The notes beneath the pieces were generated by a model that was not told where the DNA came from, did no database searches, and was given only the letters and a program-made list of their open reading frames with translations. Shown piece after piece: positions 1 to 10,716 of a stretch of 64,000 nucleotides of DNA. This DNA is from Margaritispora aquatica. Its lineage: Eukaryota; Ascomycota; Leotiomycetes; Helotiales; Discinellaceae. The position numbers were made by a program, and so were the translations under genes. Within the stretch, counting starts at the first letter, position 1; the number at the start of each line of letters is the position of its first letter. The stretch spans positions 744,001-808,000 of the forward strand of contig VJWN01000013.1 of assembly GCA_007644065.1 (NCBI GenBank). Reading direction: 5' to 3'.

Positions 1-472
1 CTCGCATTAGTCTTCCTTCTACTTCCGTACACTCAGCACTGATTCAAAAAGTCTCCTGAGAGTTTCGGGGCGCTCGCGCCGAGCTGCAGCACTGTTTCTT
101 AAGGGTCCAAAATAAAGTTTGGACTAGGTCTGCAATAAGCTGATGTCAGCTACGCGAGACACGAAGAGCACTCCGCAGATACGTCAACAGAAGACGTCAA
201 CGGATATCATGGCTTTTCTCTCCTATTCTTGTAGGTTTCTGTAGAAGCGCAAGCGTTGATGATGGATGTGGTCATCGGACCTCGATCCTTATCACCGTTC
301 TCTATTGCAGCTTAAGGAATGCTTTCATTTATAGGAGCTGAGCCATTTGTACATACATATATGGTAGACATTCATTTCAATTTAATGTCAATTTTGTCAA
401 CCAAAGGTGCCAGACCAAACCAGTCCAGTGTGTATTACCATTGAACTACTATCTTCGAATCGTGTTATCAAA
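1..472. other. Upstream region of the MFS gene
   Basis: No supported gene. A GTG-initiated frame runs into the transporter from 407, but the first ATG in good context is at 473, so this stretch is read as promoter and 5' UTR. A TATA-like TTTATAGG lies near 329. Confidence 0.5.
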
Positions 473-2234
473 ATGGCGACACTGCGCCCCATCCCAGCTA
501 ATCGAAGAACAACGAGCATATCCAATCTCGGCCTCGAACAGCAAGAGACACATGAGCATCATCTCTATGATGGCTTCCCAGATTATCGCATGCAATATGA
601 CCGCCATGTCACTTCAGAAAGCTTTCTCGAAAAAGCACGAACTACACCTGATGATCCTCGATCTCTCGCAATCCGCTCTACTCGATTACCTCCTGTTTTT
701 AATCACCCATTGCGACATATTGAGACTACTCCAGATGTCATTGTGGAGTTTGAAGGACCAGATGATCCATATCGGCCCATGAATTGGCCTTTCAAGAAGA
801 AAGCTTACACAACACTTATCTACGGAATGATGACCATGGGCTCCGCGTGGGGAAGTAGTATTTACTCATCAGTCACTGGTGAGGTGGCAGAGAAATTTGA
901 TGTTGCACCTGTTGTTTCTACGTTGGGATTGACGCTGTATATGTTCGGGTACTCCTCCGTCAATGAACTCTACTGTGTAGCATACGCTGATGTGTTTTGA
1001 AGCTTTGGTACGGGACCACTCATTTGGGTACCACTAAGCGAAGTATTCGGTCGTCGAGCAGCAGTTCTACCTCCATATTTCATCGGCGCCTGCTTTGCTT
1101 TCGCAAGCGCTTCCTCGAAAGACTTCCAATCCCTCATGATAACTCGCTTCGTTGGGGGTTTCTTTGCCAGTGCACCGGTTACAAACACTGGCGGAGTATT
1201 GGGAGATTTATGGACCCCAGCTCAGCGAGGGGCGGCCATTGCCTCATACTCGATGGCAGTTGCAGGAGGACCGCTTCTTGCTCCAATTGTTGGTGGAGCA
1301 ATTGCTGATAGCTATCTTTCATGGAGATGGACTGAATATGTAAGCTTCCACTTATTTTACGAAGCATATGTACTCATATTTCCAGATAACCGGAATTCTT
1401 ATGCTATTTCTCCTCGTACTCGCGATCTTGTTCGTCGATGAAACATACGGGCCTTCTCTCTTGGTATACAAAGCTCGCAGACTGCGGCACGAGAAAGGAA
1501 ATTGGGCCTTGCATGCAAAGCACGAGGAGTGGGACATCTCAATCGGACAGCTCGCCTCCAAGTATTGTGTCCGACCGTTTCAAATACTTGGTACTCCAAT
1601 TGCTGCAGCTATGGCTACCTATGCTTCTTTCGTATACGGGATTCTCTATCTCTGCTTTGCTGCCTTTCCAATCGAATACGAAGAGCGACGGGGTTGGAAT
1701 CATCTACTGGGATCTCTACCTTTCATCGCAGTCCTACTAGGCTGCATCGCAGGTGCGGTTGGAAACACCTTGAACTCCAATTATTACATCTCGCGTGTCA
1801 AGGAGAACAATGGCCGACCAGTTCCCGAAGCAAGACTACCTCCGATGATGGTAGGCGCGGTTGTCTTTCCTAGTGGGATGTTCATATTCGGATGGACAAG
1901 CGCAAATGATGTCTTCTGGTTTCCAAGCTGTATCGGCGCGTTCATGATCGGGTTTGGATTTGTCACTATCTTTCAGTGTGCTCTCAATTACCTGATCGAC
2001 ACATTTCAATTCTATGCTGCTTCAGCAGCGGCAGGCAACACTGCTCTTCGATCTCTTTTCGCTGGAGTGTTTCCATTATTTGCTCCGCCAATGTTCCATC
2101 AGTTGGGTATTGATTGGGCTAGTAGTTTGATTGGATTTGTTGCTGTGGCTATGATACCCATCCCTTTCCTATTCTTCATCTATGGGAAGCGAATCAGAGC
2201 TAAAGGGAAATGGTCAAAAGCTTCCACGGAATAA
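473..2234 (+). CDS. MFS transporter, DHA1 multidrug/polyamine type
   Basis: Probable plasma-membrane drug:H+ antiporter of the fungal DHA1 group (Tpo1/Flr1-like). The model has three exons: 473-948, 1003-1339 and 1386-2234. The introns are 54 and 46 nt and give 553 aa. The first splice restores the reading GFGTGPLIW, typical of the second membrane segment; unspliced, the frame stops at 1000. A hydrophilic N-terminus of about 100 aa ends in DDPYRPMNWP (about 97-106), the usual pre-TM1 signature. SEVFGRR (about 171-177) is the cytoplasmic loop 2-3 motif. Hydrophobic segments follow to a short basic tail. The start ATG has A at -3. It stands alone, with no cluster-like neighbours. The family is clear, but the substrate cannot be read from sequence. 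Confidence 0.93.
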
Positions 2235-4451
2235 GCTTTAATGTATCTAGATTTGGAAGAGATCTTAATGCGCTATACAATTAGATCTATGCGATTCGTG
2301 GTAAGCACAGTTTCAAAGCACCCTCAAATTGTTGCTGCACTTCTTTGCATAAGTTTCTTTGCTCGTTTCTCTTCCACCGATGGCATTTTACCAGACATCA
2401 GCTCTCGTCAATAATTCGAAACACGATTTCATTACCTCTATCGCAATATTAACAGTGAAAGTCGATTAGGATTTATGGGCAGCATCTTGAGCTTTGCTCT
2501 CTCAGGATGTGTCTTGGGCCTATGATGATATTATGCATCGGCCAGAGCAACCACTGTATCTTGCTGCATAGGGCTCGGCATGTGGACTGACATCCGCAAA
2601 GCCTACCCGCGAAAAGCAAATAGACGTGAATTCTATGACTTTCCAACCTCTCATCAAAGATCTACGGAGGTATAGCCCCGTTTTGGAGGAAGACCGACGG
2701 CGACACCTGCCCAGGGTTAGTTGGGAGATTTTTACTCCGAACTACGTGCATGTTTGATCTTCTAATTTAAAAAGGCGCACATGATATGCAGAAGGTGTTT
2801 TATCAAATAGAAAAGATGTGTTTTAGCGTTAGGTAATAGCATGGATTGAAGTAAAAGTTGCAGATCACAAAAGCCACCAGTTTCATAGATGGTTATGTGG
2901 CAAGAAGTGAGGGCAACGAGATATATTCATTATCCGATAGTTCATTGACAAGAAAAGTGGGCATCCAGGGCTAACTGATCAGACAGCTCCGCAAGGCGTT
3001 TTCGTACTCCGGCTCTGCAGTCTTGTACTACCTCTGTGTAAGTGAGACGTATTTTCCTTCTTGGTCAGCCTGCTGTCGCACCATTCTCGCTTGCGAAAGG
3101 GGTGCATGCCACCACTTCGGACTTCATTTCCAAAACTTGGAAGTTGAAGATGTGCTCGAGTGGAGACAAAGTCCTGGAGGAAGTCATTATGAAGAGGTGG
3201 GAGTTGTATTGGTGCTAGCGGAGGGTAAAATAGAATTCTCTAATTGGTCGTGTTGGTTGATTGAGTGCGAATTTTGTGATTGGTCAACAGATTTCGATTT
3301 TCTCATGATTTGGAACTAGGTCAGTGAGACACCATTCTTTGGGGAAAGTCAGTCGCATTTGTTGTTCTTACTCCTGAAAACTACCGAGATTACGGTCGTA
3401 GCTTGCATGTGAGATAATTACCCCTGCTATTTGGATCTAAGTCCCAAAGATGCACGCAAAGGGATTCTAAGCAGTAGTCTCGGCCGATTCAGGGGGAACT
3501 TGTCGTATCTCATCTTTAGGTTCGCAATTAGAAGTCGAACCAGATACACGGCAACCAGGCAACACTCACTATCGGTGAGACTCGTCGTAGCAGTTTCAGA
3601 AACCGCAAATTATCAAATAGGTACGAGAAGGCGCTGAAGATATCGGTGAATCGATCATGGCTGAGTGGTGCTGAGGCTGGATTGATAAGGCCCCGGTGGC
3701 AAATAGTGGAGATTCTGGGGATTTCAAGCCATTATCGAGAATGAGGGTGTAGTGTGACCCGTCTTCAGTCGTTCGAAACTTTTTCCTTTTCCCGGCCGCA
3801 TTTTGGGCTGCAGGCTGACTGAAACTCTCAATTGTGCTGGAATATGTTGATGGCTTGCAATCGAAGTCAAGAGAAATTCTTTCTCAATTCTTTCGAAAAG
3901 CACTCAAGGTAGTACGAGTTTCACGGATTTCAATGCTAGACTGCCTTGGGAAAAGAGGAAAAGAAGTTGGCGCGAACAGCCGAAGTGGAGGAAAAACTCT
4001 TCGCGGCGAAGCAAAAGAAAGCACTGAGTCGTCTTGATACGAGTGGCGTGCATGTAGCATAGTGGAATGTGTTGGCGTCTTTGTAAATAAGCAAGATGAA
4101 GCTTTTTAGACTGTGAGATTTAGGTAAGCTGAAAGGAACGGCATGCTTGAGAGATAGGAGCATGAGTAGCTGATGTGACATTATGGAATGACACTAAAGA
4201 GGCATTAGAGCAGATAATTGAAATCAGCCAGAAGTGGATGTTTCGTGCTGCTGTAGACCGACATATATTCGCATGCAGTTTTCATTACGGCGTGGACCTG
4301 ATGGATTAAAATCATCGATATAATACACGACGCCGAGATGCGCCATCACTAACAAAAGTAACATCCACTCCAATGCCTTGTGCCACAATATCCTTTGAAC
4401 CCCGAACTTCTCTGAGAAATTTTGCAAACAAGTGGTAGTGATTGCCAAAGC
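2235..4451. other. Intergenic, no supported gene
   Basis: Only short frames are present, and the longest (3023-3319 plus) lacks an ATG start and any recognisable motif. No tRNA, terminal repeats or tandem array was seen. Confidence 0.5.
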
Positions 4452-5157
4452 CTACCACCCGTACTCTCCTTCCTCTTCAAAATCAAAATTCTCATCTGCA
4501 AAGAACATACTGGCCATGTTCTTGTATCCATTGATGAGATCAAGATCATGCTGTGACACCTTCTGAGGATTGCTGTAAGAGGAGGAACCACAAACTCGGG
4601 GTTGTATCGATTGATCGTTGGCAGGATTTCTTCCAAAGTCCGCAATCTGTGAAAGAGCAGTGCCTGGCTCAATTCCATATGGGTTGTAGGTAAAGAGAAT
4701 ATTCGATGAACTGGCTTCGAGAAGCGGTGAGGGAGGATTGCCTTTGTCTAAACTGCCATTACTGACACGTGTGGAGAGTTCTGGAGGGTCCTCGATGTTC
4801 GCAGATGTTGCATTGAACGGCAGACCTTCATCTTCGTGGTAAGCTTGCGCTTCCACAAGTTTTCCTCTTTTCATTGTAATATCTGGCCTTGAATTTATGT
4901 CGAGGCTGTCCAAATCTACATTTTATCGTAAGCAGGAGTAGTCAAGACAAAGAATTGACCTCACCATGAGTTCCCCCGCGCTTCGATGTCTCCGCTTCTT
5001 CCATGGACAACTTCTCCAACTGAGCTTTAGTATCTCTATCTGTTTTTGCTGTTTGACTTGTGCCGGGCGTGTGATTAACTGCTTGGTGTGTCGAGAGCTC
5101 CCCACCCCATGAGAAACATCTCCCACAGAGCTTGCAGAGAAGCTTATCTTTATTCAT
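4452..5157 (-). CDS. Small protein with a single C2H2 zinc finger
   Basis: Two exons, 5157-4965 and 4915-4452, with a 49-nt intron (GTGAGG...TAG), give 218 aa. The finger is at the very N-terminus: Cys8, Cys11, His24 and His29 (C-x2-C-x12-H-x4-H) with Phe15 between. The rest is hydrophilic and Ser/Pro/Asn-rich and ends in an acidic DFEEEGEYGW tail, which could be an activation or interaction region. One finger is rarely enough for specific DNA binding, so a regulatory role is only a guess. An upstream exon is possible because the finger starts only seven residues after the chosen ATG. No close family was recognised. Confidence 0.62.
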
Positions 5158-6971
5158 CTTCTCACCTGGTTTTCCTGCTGAATTCTTTCAGATAGAAATG
5201 AAAATAAAGTTACAAGAAGACTTGGCAGAGAATGAGAAGGTCTTTAGACTGGTGCACTTTCCCATAGAGCAATCTGCGAGAGATGTTCAAAATGTGTCGA
5301 CCAAAGTACCACTGTTAAGCTCAAGGCAATTTACTTACACCATAACGACACGAATTATGAAATGGAAATGAAGACCAAGGTCAAGGAAAACCAAGCTGTC
5401 TGTGCCTTTCTTTCACTTCTCTCCTGAAATTTCATGTCGGGCGAGGCAGATTTTGCCTTGAAGTTTGCCGTGCTATCATGGCACCACTGACTATTAGTTC
5501 TGCCTGGAAGTCGGCTGACAGGAGAGGAGCGTTGAATCGGATGCGTTTTAAGAAAAGTGCTAGGGCTAGCCGTATTCTTGGATTACACCGCCAGGAGGAC
5601 ACTTTATGAGACTGCCGTATGCGGACCTGGCACAGGAACTTTCAGAAGAGCTTTCATTGAGTGCGAAGCGACGATTAATCTGGTTTCTTGTCCATGAAGA
5701 GTAATGATTGCTGTCGATCATAAAGCCACGATTTTGCAGATGTTTCGGATCAGGCGTAAGTGTCATTCGGCAGCGGTCAATCTGCAGTCAGGCTCGGCAT
5801 CCGAATTATTAATGGTGAAATAATGAAGTGCCTCTAATGAGGTCGCTTAAGGTAGACACTTGGCTGTTCAGTACTGTAGTGGAAAGCGACGAGGATACCC
5901 TAGACAGACATGGTGACGGTAGTCCTGGAGTCTTGTTCGATGATTATTGACGACACAATCCGAGATCATCGCAATGTCCGTTGGACTGGATTTGGATCGG
6001 TGCGGCTGAATGAATGAGTGTCAAAGTCCTGCAATGTAAGTCGGAAAGAGAGGAGAGCGAGTGCACGAGTGGGACTCGCTGCACCTTTAAGCCCTTTGAT
6101 CTTGTCAATTCATCCTTTCAATTTCACCGCGACCTTCTCAATGGGTCAACTTCTCCAACGGAGAATCGATCGGCACTTCCGAGGCAAGGATGAGAACGCA
6201 GGTCCCAAGGCCTTTGGTTCCTCAAGAAAATCTCCATTGCAGAATTTCGCCACTTCTCCTGCTTCTTGCATGCGATATTGCTTTTAAGGGGACGAACACT
6301 GCTTCAATAGGAAGTTGGATGGAATATTGGAAGAAAAAAATGCAGGTGTAAATCTCCGAATGTTTCGTGGTGGGCTGTCGATTAGCTCTTCTGGGTTTGA
6401 CCTGCAGCTGAATATGCAGGTGGACCACCCTCAGAAAATTCTCATGCAAGGGAGACCGTTTCTGTGGCCCTTTGGTTTTCAAGATGGTCATGCAATTAAA
6501 CCTCATGATATAGCCTTTTCTCCACAATAAAACATCGATAAAAGAGCCTGCCAAGTTTTAAAAGGTTGTTGCACCGAGGCTAATAGCCCCCCTTAAGAGG
6601 TAGATGCACGTGATCTGAGAAGCGAGGCTCTGGCTTCCGTGATTCTAGCAAATAACGAACAAGTATAACAAGAGCAAGTATCTTGAGAAAAATAGCGATA
6701 AACACATGCAACATTTTCAAGGTGATTGTGAAGATTTTTACACTTCATTTCATTTTCTATGACTTTCCTAAAAGTATCTCCTTGTGGGGACTACTCTCAA
6801 GAGGTAGCGCCATAGGTAACCCTCTCATCATTCGTAATGTATTAGTTATCATCACAATGATCCGTGCTGGCCTTCGTATTAGATCCTTATACAGATCTGT
6901 TTGTAATCGTAAACGGGGCTCGTTGAGAATTTCCCGATAAAGACACAGGAGCCTTGATCTTGGTGATAGCT
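5158..6971. other. Intergenic, no supported gene
   Basis: Several overlapping short frames on both strands (for example 6018-6287 plus and 6222-6554 minus) mirror each other and show no protein-like composition or motif. Nothing else was seen. Confidence 0.45.
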
Positions 6972-8924
6972 TCAAACCAACAACTCTCCATAATTGGCTT
7001 CAAACTCAGCAGCTGTAGCAGCCTCCTGCTCTCCGCTCATACCATCTGTGACCTCTCCAGTCTCCCTGTTTTCTAGGCCGTTCAGAGATCCAACAGTCAA
7101 GACCTTGTCATACCCAATTTGCGCAACCTTAAGCTGCCTCAAATTCTCCGAAGACATGCCAAAATGGCCCTCCTTCCTGATTCTGTCCCAAAGGTCTTCA
7201 TCTACACCAATGGGACTGGGTGGATCGGTTGAGCTCATCCATGTTACAACATCATGCTCAAGTCTGCGAACACCATGATTGAACACATTGACTGCAAAGG
7301 CAGCCAACAAATTAACGATACCCCGCCACTCGATGGAATCAAACGCCGTATCGTCTTCTCTGCAGCCTTTCAATCGCCAAGATGGTCCTATGCTCATGCG
7401 CCACTTGCGGAACGTATCATCATCAATATCTAAGAGGACAGTATTGCCATCACCATAGAACGCCTCGGCTGAGCACCGGATGTTGTAGTAAGTATATCCA
7501 GGGTCATCCACATATTCCTCACTCCAAGTGATAATTTTGACCATAATCTTGTCAACGACGAGTGGCAGGCTGTAGGCTTGTCTTACTTGATTGATTCTGT
7601 GTGTAGCAGTGCTGAACTCCTTGACAAAGCAGATTCTCGCTTCCTCATCGAGGCTTGAGGTGAAATAAGGGCCGCTGCGATGCTCAAGTCTGAAGTTGCT
7701 GGGGGAGAGAGCAAAGTCAATGGCGAAACACTCCAATCGCAACATAGCGTTAGCTCCAGGTGGTGGAGGATTGCCATAAGACATGAAATTGAGAGGGTTT
7801 CGAGTGGGTTCTGGAATATCATCGATTTTGCTGGCGTCGATTGCTTCATCCAGAAACGAGTTCCGCAACTGCATGTCTTGACCGAAAACTTCATCTTGGC
7901 TGTTCATGGTTGACTGACTCCATTGAGCGGATGATTTGCTAGGATCAGACGCATCATCGACAAGTTCTAAAGATGGATTTCTGGAGACAAACAACTCATC
8001 TTCTGCGGCTTCCTGTTGCACTGGTGGCGTTGCGATAGGTTGAGAAGACAAGGAGTGGAATGCAACAGGGCGATCAGATGAAAAATCGAAAGCCGTGTCC
8101 GAATAGTCTTGCGAGACTGTGCTGGCACCACCAAATCCTGCTTCGTTCATTTGCGCCAGAGTTTCTTCGGCTGCCAGGGCAATGAATGCATCTTCCAACG
8201 CCTCTTCTAATTGATCATCGAAACCCTCTCTCTCTGCTGTGGTCGCAGGTGCACGGGAAGGCATCGTAAGCCCACCTGAAGTTGCCGTAATTCCAGTCAC
8301 AGGCAGCGTAATTCCACTTGAAGGGAGCGTAAGTCCACCGCCAGCAGTTGTTGAAGAGCGAGAGTTGGTTCCATCTGTACCAGAGAAAGGAGAGTACACA
8401 ATTTCGCTCGGTGCCGCAAATCTGTTTTCTGGATCTTGGTTCTGGACTGATGAAGCGACTGGAGCTGCAAAACGGTCGGTACTGTTATCCATCCCATCTG
8501 CTTGCTGGTTATTGTCGTTCCGAGTCTTCTTTGGGCTGCGATCTAAAGTGTTGAATCCGGTTTCTGCAGTAGCTGCCTCAGAGATAGTCTGAGAAACTGT
8601 TTGCGCGCTAACTGGGGCCGAGACAAGAGATGCAAGAACCTGCGACAAGATGTGAGCAATTATCTTAGTTGCTTTGTGGGAAGCTCTTACAGAATGATCC
8701 TTAGATTCTTCGGTCTTTGATTTTGCTTCTACATCACGATCTTTGGCAATGCCATGCTCTCTGGTCGTCTTGCTAGGGGCGGTTGAGTCGTCATTGTTTT
8801 CACCAATGGAACTTCGCTTTCGCTTCCTAGTCGTCTTAAGGCTTGAAGGAGTAGCAGTAGTTGTATTTGTTACTGTTCCTGATCCCTCCATGGTTACAGT
8901 AGTGCTGGTAACTTCTCCCTTCAT
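6972..8924 (-). CDS. Hypothetical low-complexity protein with conserved-looking C-terminal half
   Basis: A single exon of 650 aa whose ATG follows a clean upstream region. The N-terminal half is Ser/Thr-rich and disordered-looking, with a basic patch RKRKR (33-37) that could act as a nuclear localisation signal. A short degenerate repeat of the type GLTLPSSGITLP lies around 8245-8345. The C-terminal part, from about residue 380, is compositionally normal, with tryptophans and mixed alpha/beta character (SYGNPPPPGANAMLRLECF onward), and resembles a fungal-specific domain. I do not recognise the family. It ends close to an acidic/alanine stretch. The coding frame is long and uninterrupted, so I regard it as a real gene of unknown function. 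Confidence 0.8.
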   Translation of the reverse strand: MKGEVTSTTVTMEGSGTVTNTTTATPSSLKTTRKRKRSSIGENNDDSTAPSKTTREHGIAKDRDVEAKSKTEESKDHSVRASHKATKIIAHILSQVLASLVSAPVSAQTVSQTISEAATAETGFNTLDRSPKKTRNDNNQQADGMDNSTDRFAAPVASSVQNQDPENRFAAPSEIVYSPFSGTDGTNSRSSTTAGGGLTLPSSGITLPVTGITATSGGLTMPSRAPATTAEREGFDDQLEEALEDAFIALAAEETLAQMNEAGFGGASTVSQDYSDTAFDFSSDRPVAFHSLSSQPIATPPVQQEAAEDELFVSRNPSLELVDDASDPSKSSAQWSQSTMNSQDEVFGQDMQLRNSFLDEAIDASKIDDIPEPTRNPLNFMSYGNPPPPGANAMLRLECFAIDFALSPSNFRLEHRSGPYFTSSLDEEARICFVKEFSTATHRINQVRQAYSLPLVVDKIMVKIITWSEEYVDDPGYTYYNIRCSAEAFYGDGNTVLLDIDDDTFRKWRMSIGPSWRLKGCREDDTAFDSIEWRGIVNLLAAFAVNVFNHGVRRLEHDVVTWMSSTDPPSPIGVDEDLWDRIRKEGHFGMSSENLRQLKVAQIGYDKVLTVGSLNGLENRETGEVTDGMSGEQEAATAAEFEANYGELLV

Positions 8925-9718
8925 CTTGAATTGTTCGGTAGATCGATCGGGTGTTGTGCTGTAGAGCTGATAATTGTCCGTATGCGCCTGCTTTTGTCGA
9001 TCTTGGCACAGTAGCTATAGCTCAGTAGCTGTGTGCTTTTCTTGAAATTTCTTGATAGATAGTGGCCAGAAATTTGATGCGCCTCTTCTTGGAATATTTC
9101 TCACGTGGTTTTGGACGCGTCGCGGGTATAGGTTTCCATTTCGCTTCATCGCGTACTGGAAGCCGTCAAATAATTTTCTCTCTCGCTTACCTGTAGACTG
9201 CTGGATTGTAGGCTGCGAAGGACTTGAGCATCCCGCATAATTTCTTCATTGTGATTTCATGAGATAATCACGACCTAAGAATTAGATGGTCATGGATTCT
9301 GAGAGAGACCTCTGATGAAGTTGATTTTAGGTTGGAGCGACTGGTCTTCATGCTGGTTCAATGTGTGCGAAAGGATTTTTTTTGGTTACGACTTCAGCGT
9401 ATTGAGGTCGATGAACGCTCCCCGAGAACCCAATGTTTGGAACATGAACATTGAGTTGAATACGTTCGGCATCTCTATTGTTTTTGAGCCTAGTTAGACT
9501 TTGGTTTTTGGACCGTCTGTCAAGGGGGAAAATGAAAGATCCCGTCAAAGGCAGACAGCTGTGAAATCGTGCAAGACCAAGTTCATTATTTTTATTAAAT
9601 ATCACACCCGAATTAAGACTTCCGTCAATTATCTATGTCCTCCTTTGCCAACGTAATTCTCTATAACACCTGTCGCCATTACCGAAAATTTTCCAACGCT
9701 TTTATCTCTACATTGACA
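8925..9718. other. Intergenic, no supported gene
   Basis: AT-moderate spacer between two minus-strand genes. It contains the promoter of the 650-aa gene and the 3' side of the secreted protein. No motif was recognised. Confidence 0.45.
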
Positions 9719-10246
9719 TCATACCTCTGTCTGGTGCTAGAGAGAACAGTCAGTATCTGATACACACTTCCGCCAAGATTTGCTTACATCCTGCTGATAG
9801 TACTCCCAAAAACAATACGTCCCCACCTCCGGCTCATAAAACACCTCTCGACTCCCCCTAAACACAGCCATGGGCCCACCGAACGAGCTAGCCGATGCAT
9901 TCGTAGACACCATCACTCCCTCAGCTGCTGATGTGGCATTGGCTGGAATGGTGGCCGTCAATCGAAATGGCGTGACAACAGTGGTCGTCTTTCCGGCAAA
10001 GTTGACACATGACGAGTTGGAGACGATGGCGGTGAGTTGAGGCTCCGGATAGTCGGGGAGGAAGTCTGGATCGTACCAGAAGATGGCGGCGTAGGATGTG
10101 TGCGGAGTGGTGAGGTTGGACTTGCAGTTCGCGAAGATGTAGAGTTCAGCTGTGTCGCGAGCTTCGATCTTGGTGGGTAGTGCAGTGACAGCTGAGAAGA
10201 TGCTTGTGAAGAATGCAACAAAGGCAAGGGAGGAGGAGAGATACAT
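9719..10246 (-). CDS. Small secreted protein, candidate effector-like
   Basis: The start MYLSSSLAFVAFFTS is a typical signal peptide, with cleavage likely after ALP-T or just beyond. The mature part has several N-glycosylation sequons and a few cysteines. The open frame ends at a TAG that coincides with a splice acceptor. The intron 9787-9737 has GTAAGC, branch TACTGAC and CTCTAG. Splicing it (exons 10246-9788 and 9736-9719) replaces the last 16 residues by HQTEV and gives 158 aa; the unspliced form would be 169 aa. I prefer the spliced model. No family was recognised. Secretion is inferred from the signal peptide alone, and a host-related role is only a possibility. Confidence 0.72.
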
Positions 10247-10350
10247 CTTGCTGGGATTTGTTTGTTTAAGTTGAATGTGATGTGAGAATGAGTCTTTTTG
10301 ATGAGATGAGATGAAAAAGAAGAACCAAAGCATTTGCTGGGAATCTCCTA

Positions 10351-10357
10351 CTTATAC
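10351..10357 (-). promoter_or_regulatory. TATA-like box of the small secreted protein gene
   Basis: On the minus strand the sequence reads GTATAAGTA about 105 bases before the ATG at 10246, a usual TATA distance for a filamentous fungus. It is followed by a CT/AC-rich leader. Confidence 0.35.
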
Positions 10358-10458
10358 ATCAGAGTTCTTTCCATGAGATTGAGCTCTCGTGTAAGCATTC
10401 ATACGGAATTGTCCGAGATGCTATCCGAACCAGCCTCAAGCCTGTGTATGCATGGAAG

Positions 10459-10716
10459 CTAACAAGCTTTTAGCTTGGCTTGATGTATGACAAGGTACCA
10501 AGCACTAGGACAGAAATTAGATACTTTGCTCCAATTCTTGACATCAGCATCGTCATTCTCATCCAATAAAACTACACCGTTGTAAAGGAAACTGGGTCGA
10601 TATGGTTGACAGACCCACGATCTGCAATATGGATGTAAGCGAGATGCTTCATTGTTCCCGGGAGAGGTACCCGAAGGAGAAACAAACCACACCACAAACA
10701 TGCTAGAGGTCAACAT
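10459..10716 (-). CDS. Possible small cysteine-containing secreted protein
   Basis: An 85-aa frame starting at an ATG with a hydrophobic N-terminus (MLTSSMFVVWFVSPSG). Four cysteines (31, 36, 69, 85) lie in the rest, the last at the C-terminus. The size and composition fit a small secreted protein, and it lies behind another secreted-protein gene on the same strand. Against it: no known motif, weak codon evidence, and a potential GTACCT donor inside the frame. It could be a chance frame. Confidence 0.27.
   Translation of the reverse strand: MLTSSMFVVWFVSPSGTSPGNNEASRLHPYCRSWVCQPYRPSFLYNGVVLLDENDDADVKNWSKVSNFCPSAWYLVIHQAKLKAC

Noticed and set aside
3023..3319. 98-codon frame rich in Cys and Trp
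   Set aside because: No ATG at the start, no signal peptide or motif, isolated in a region without coding character.
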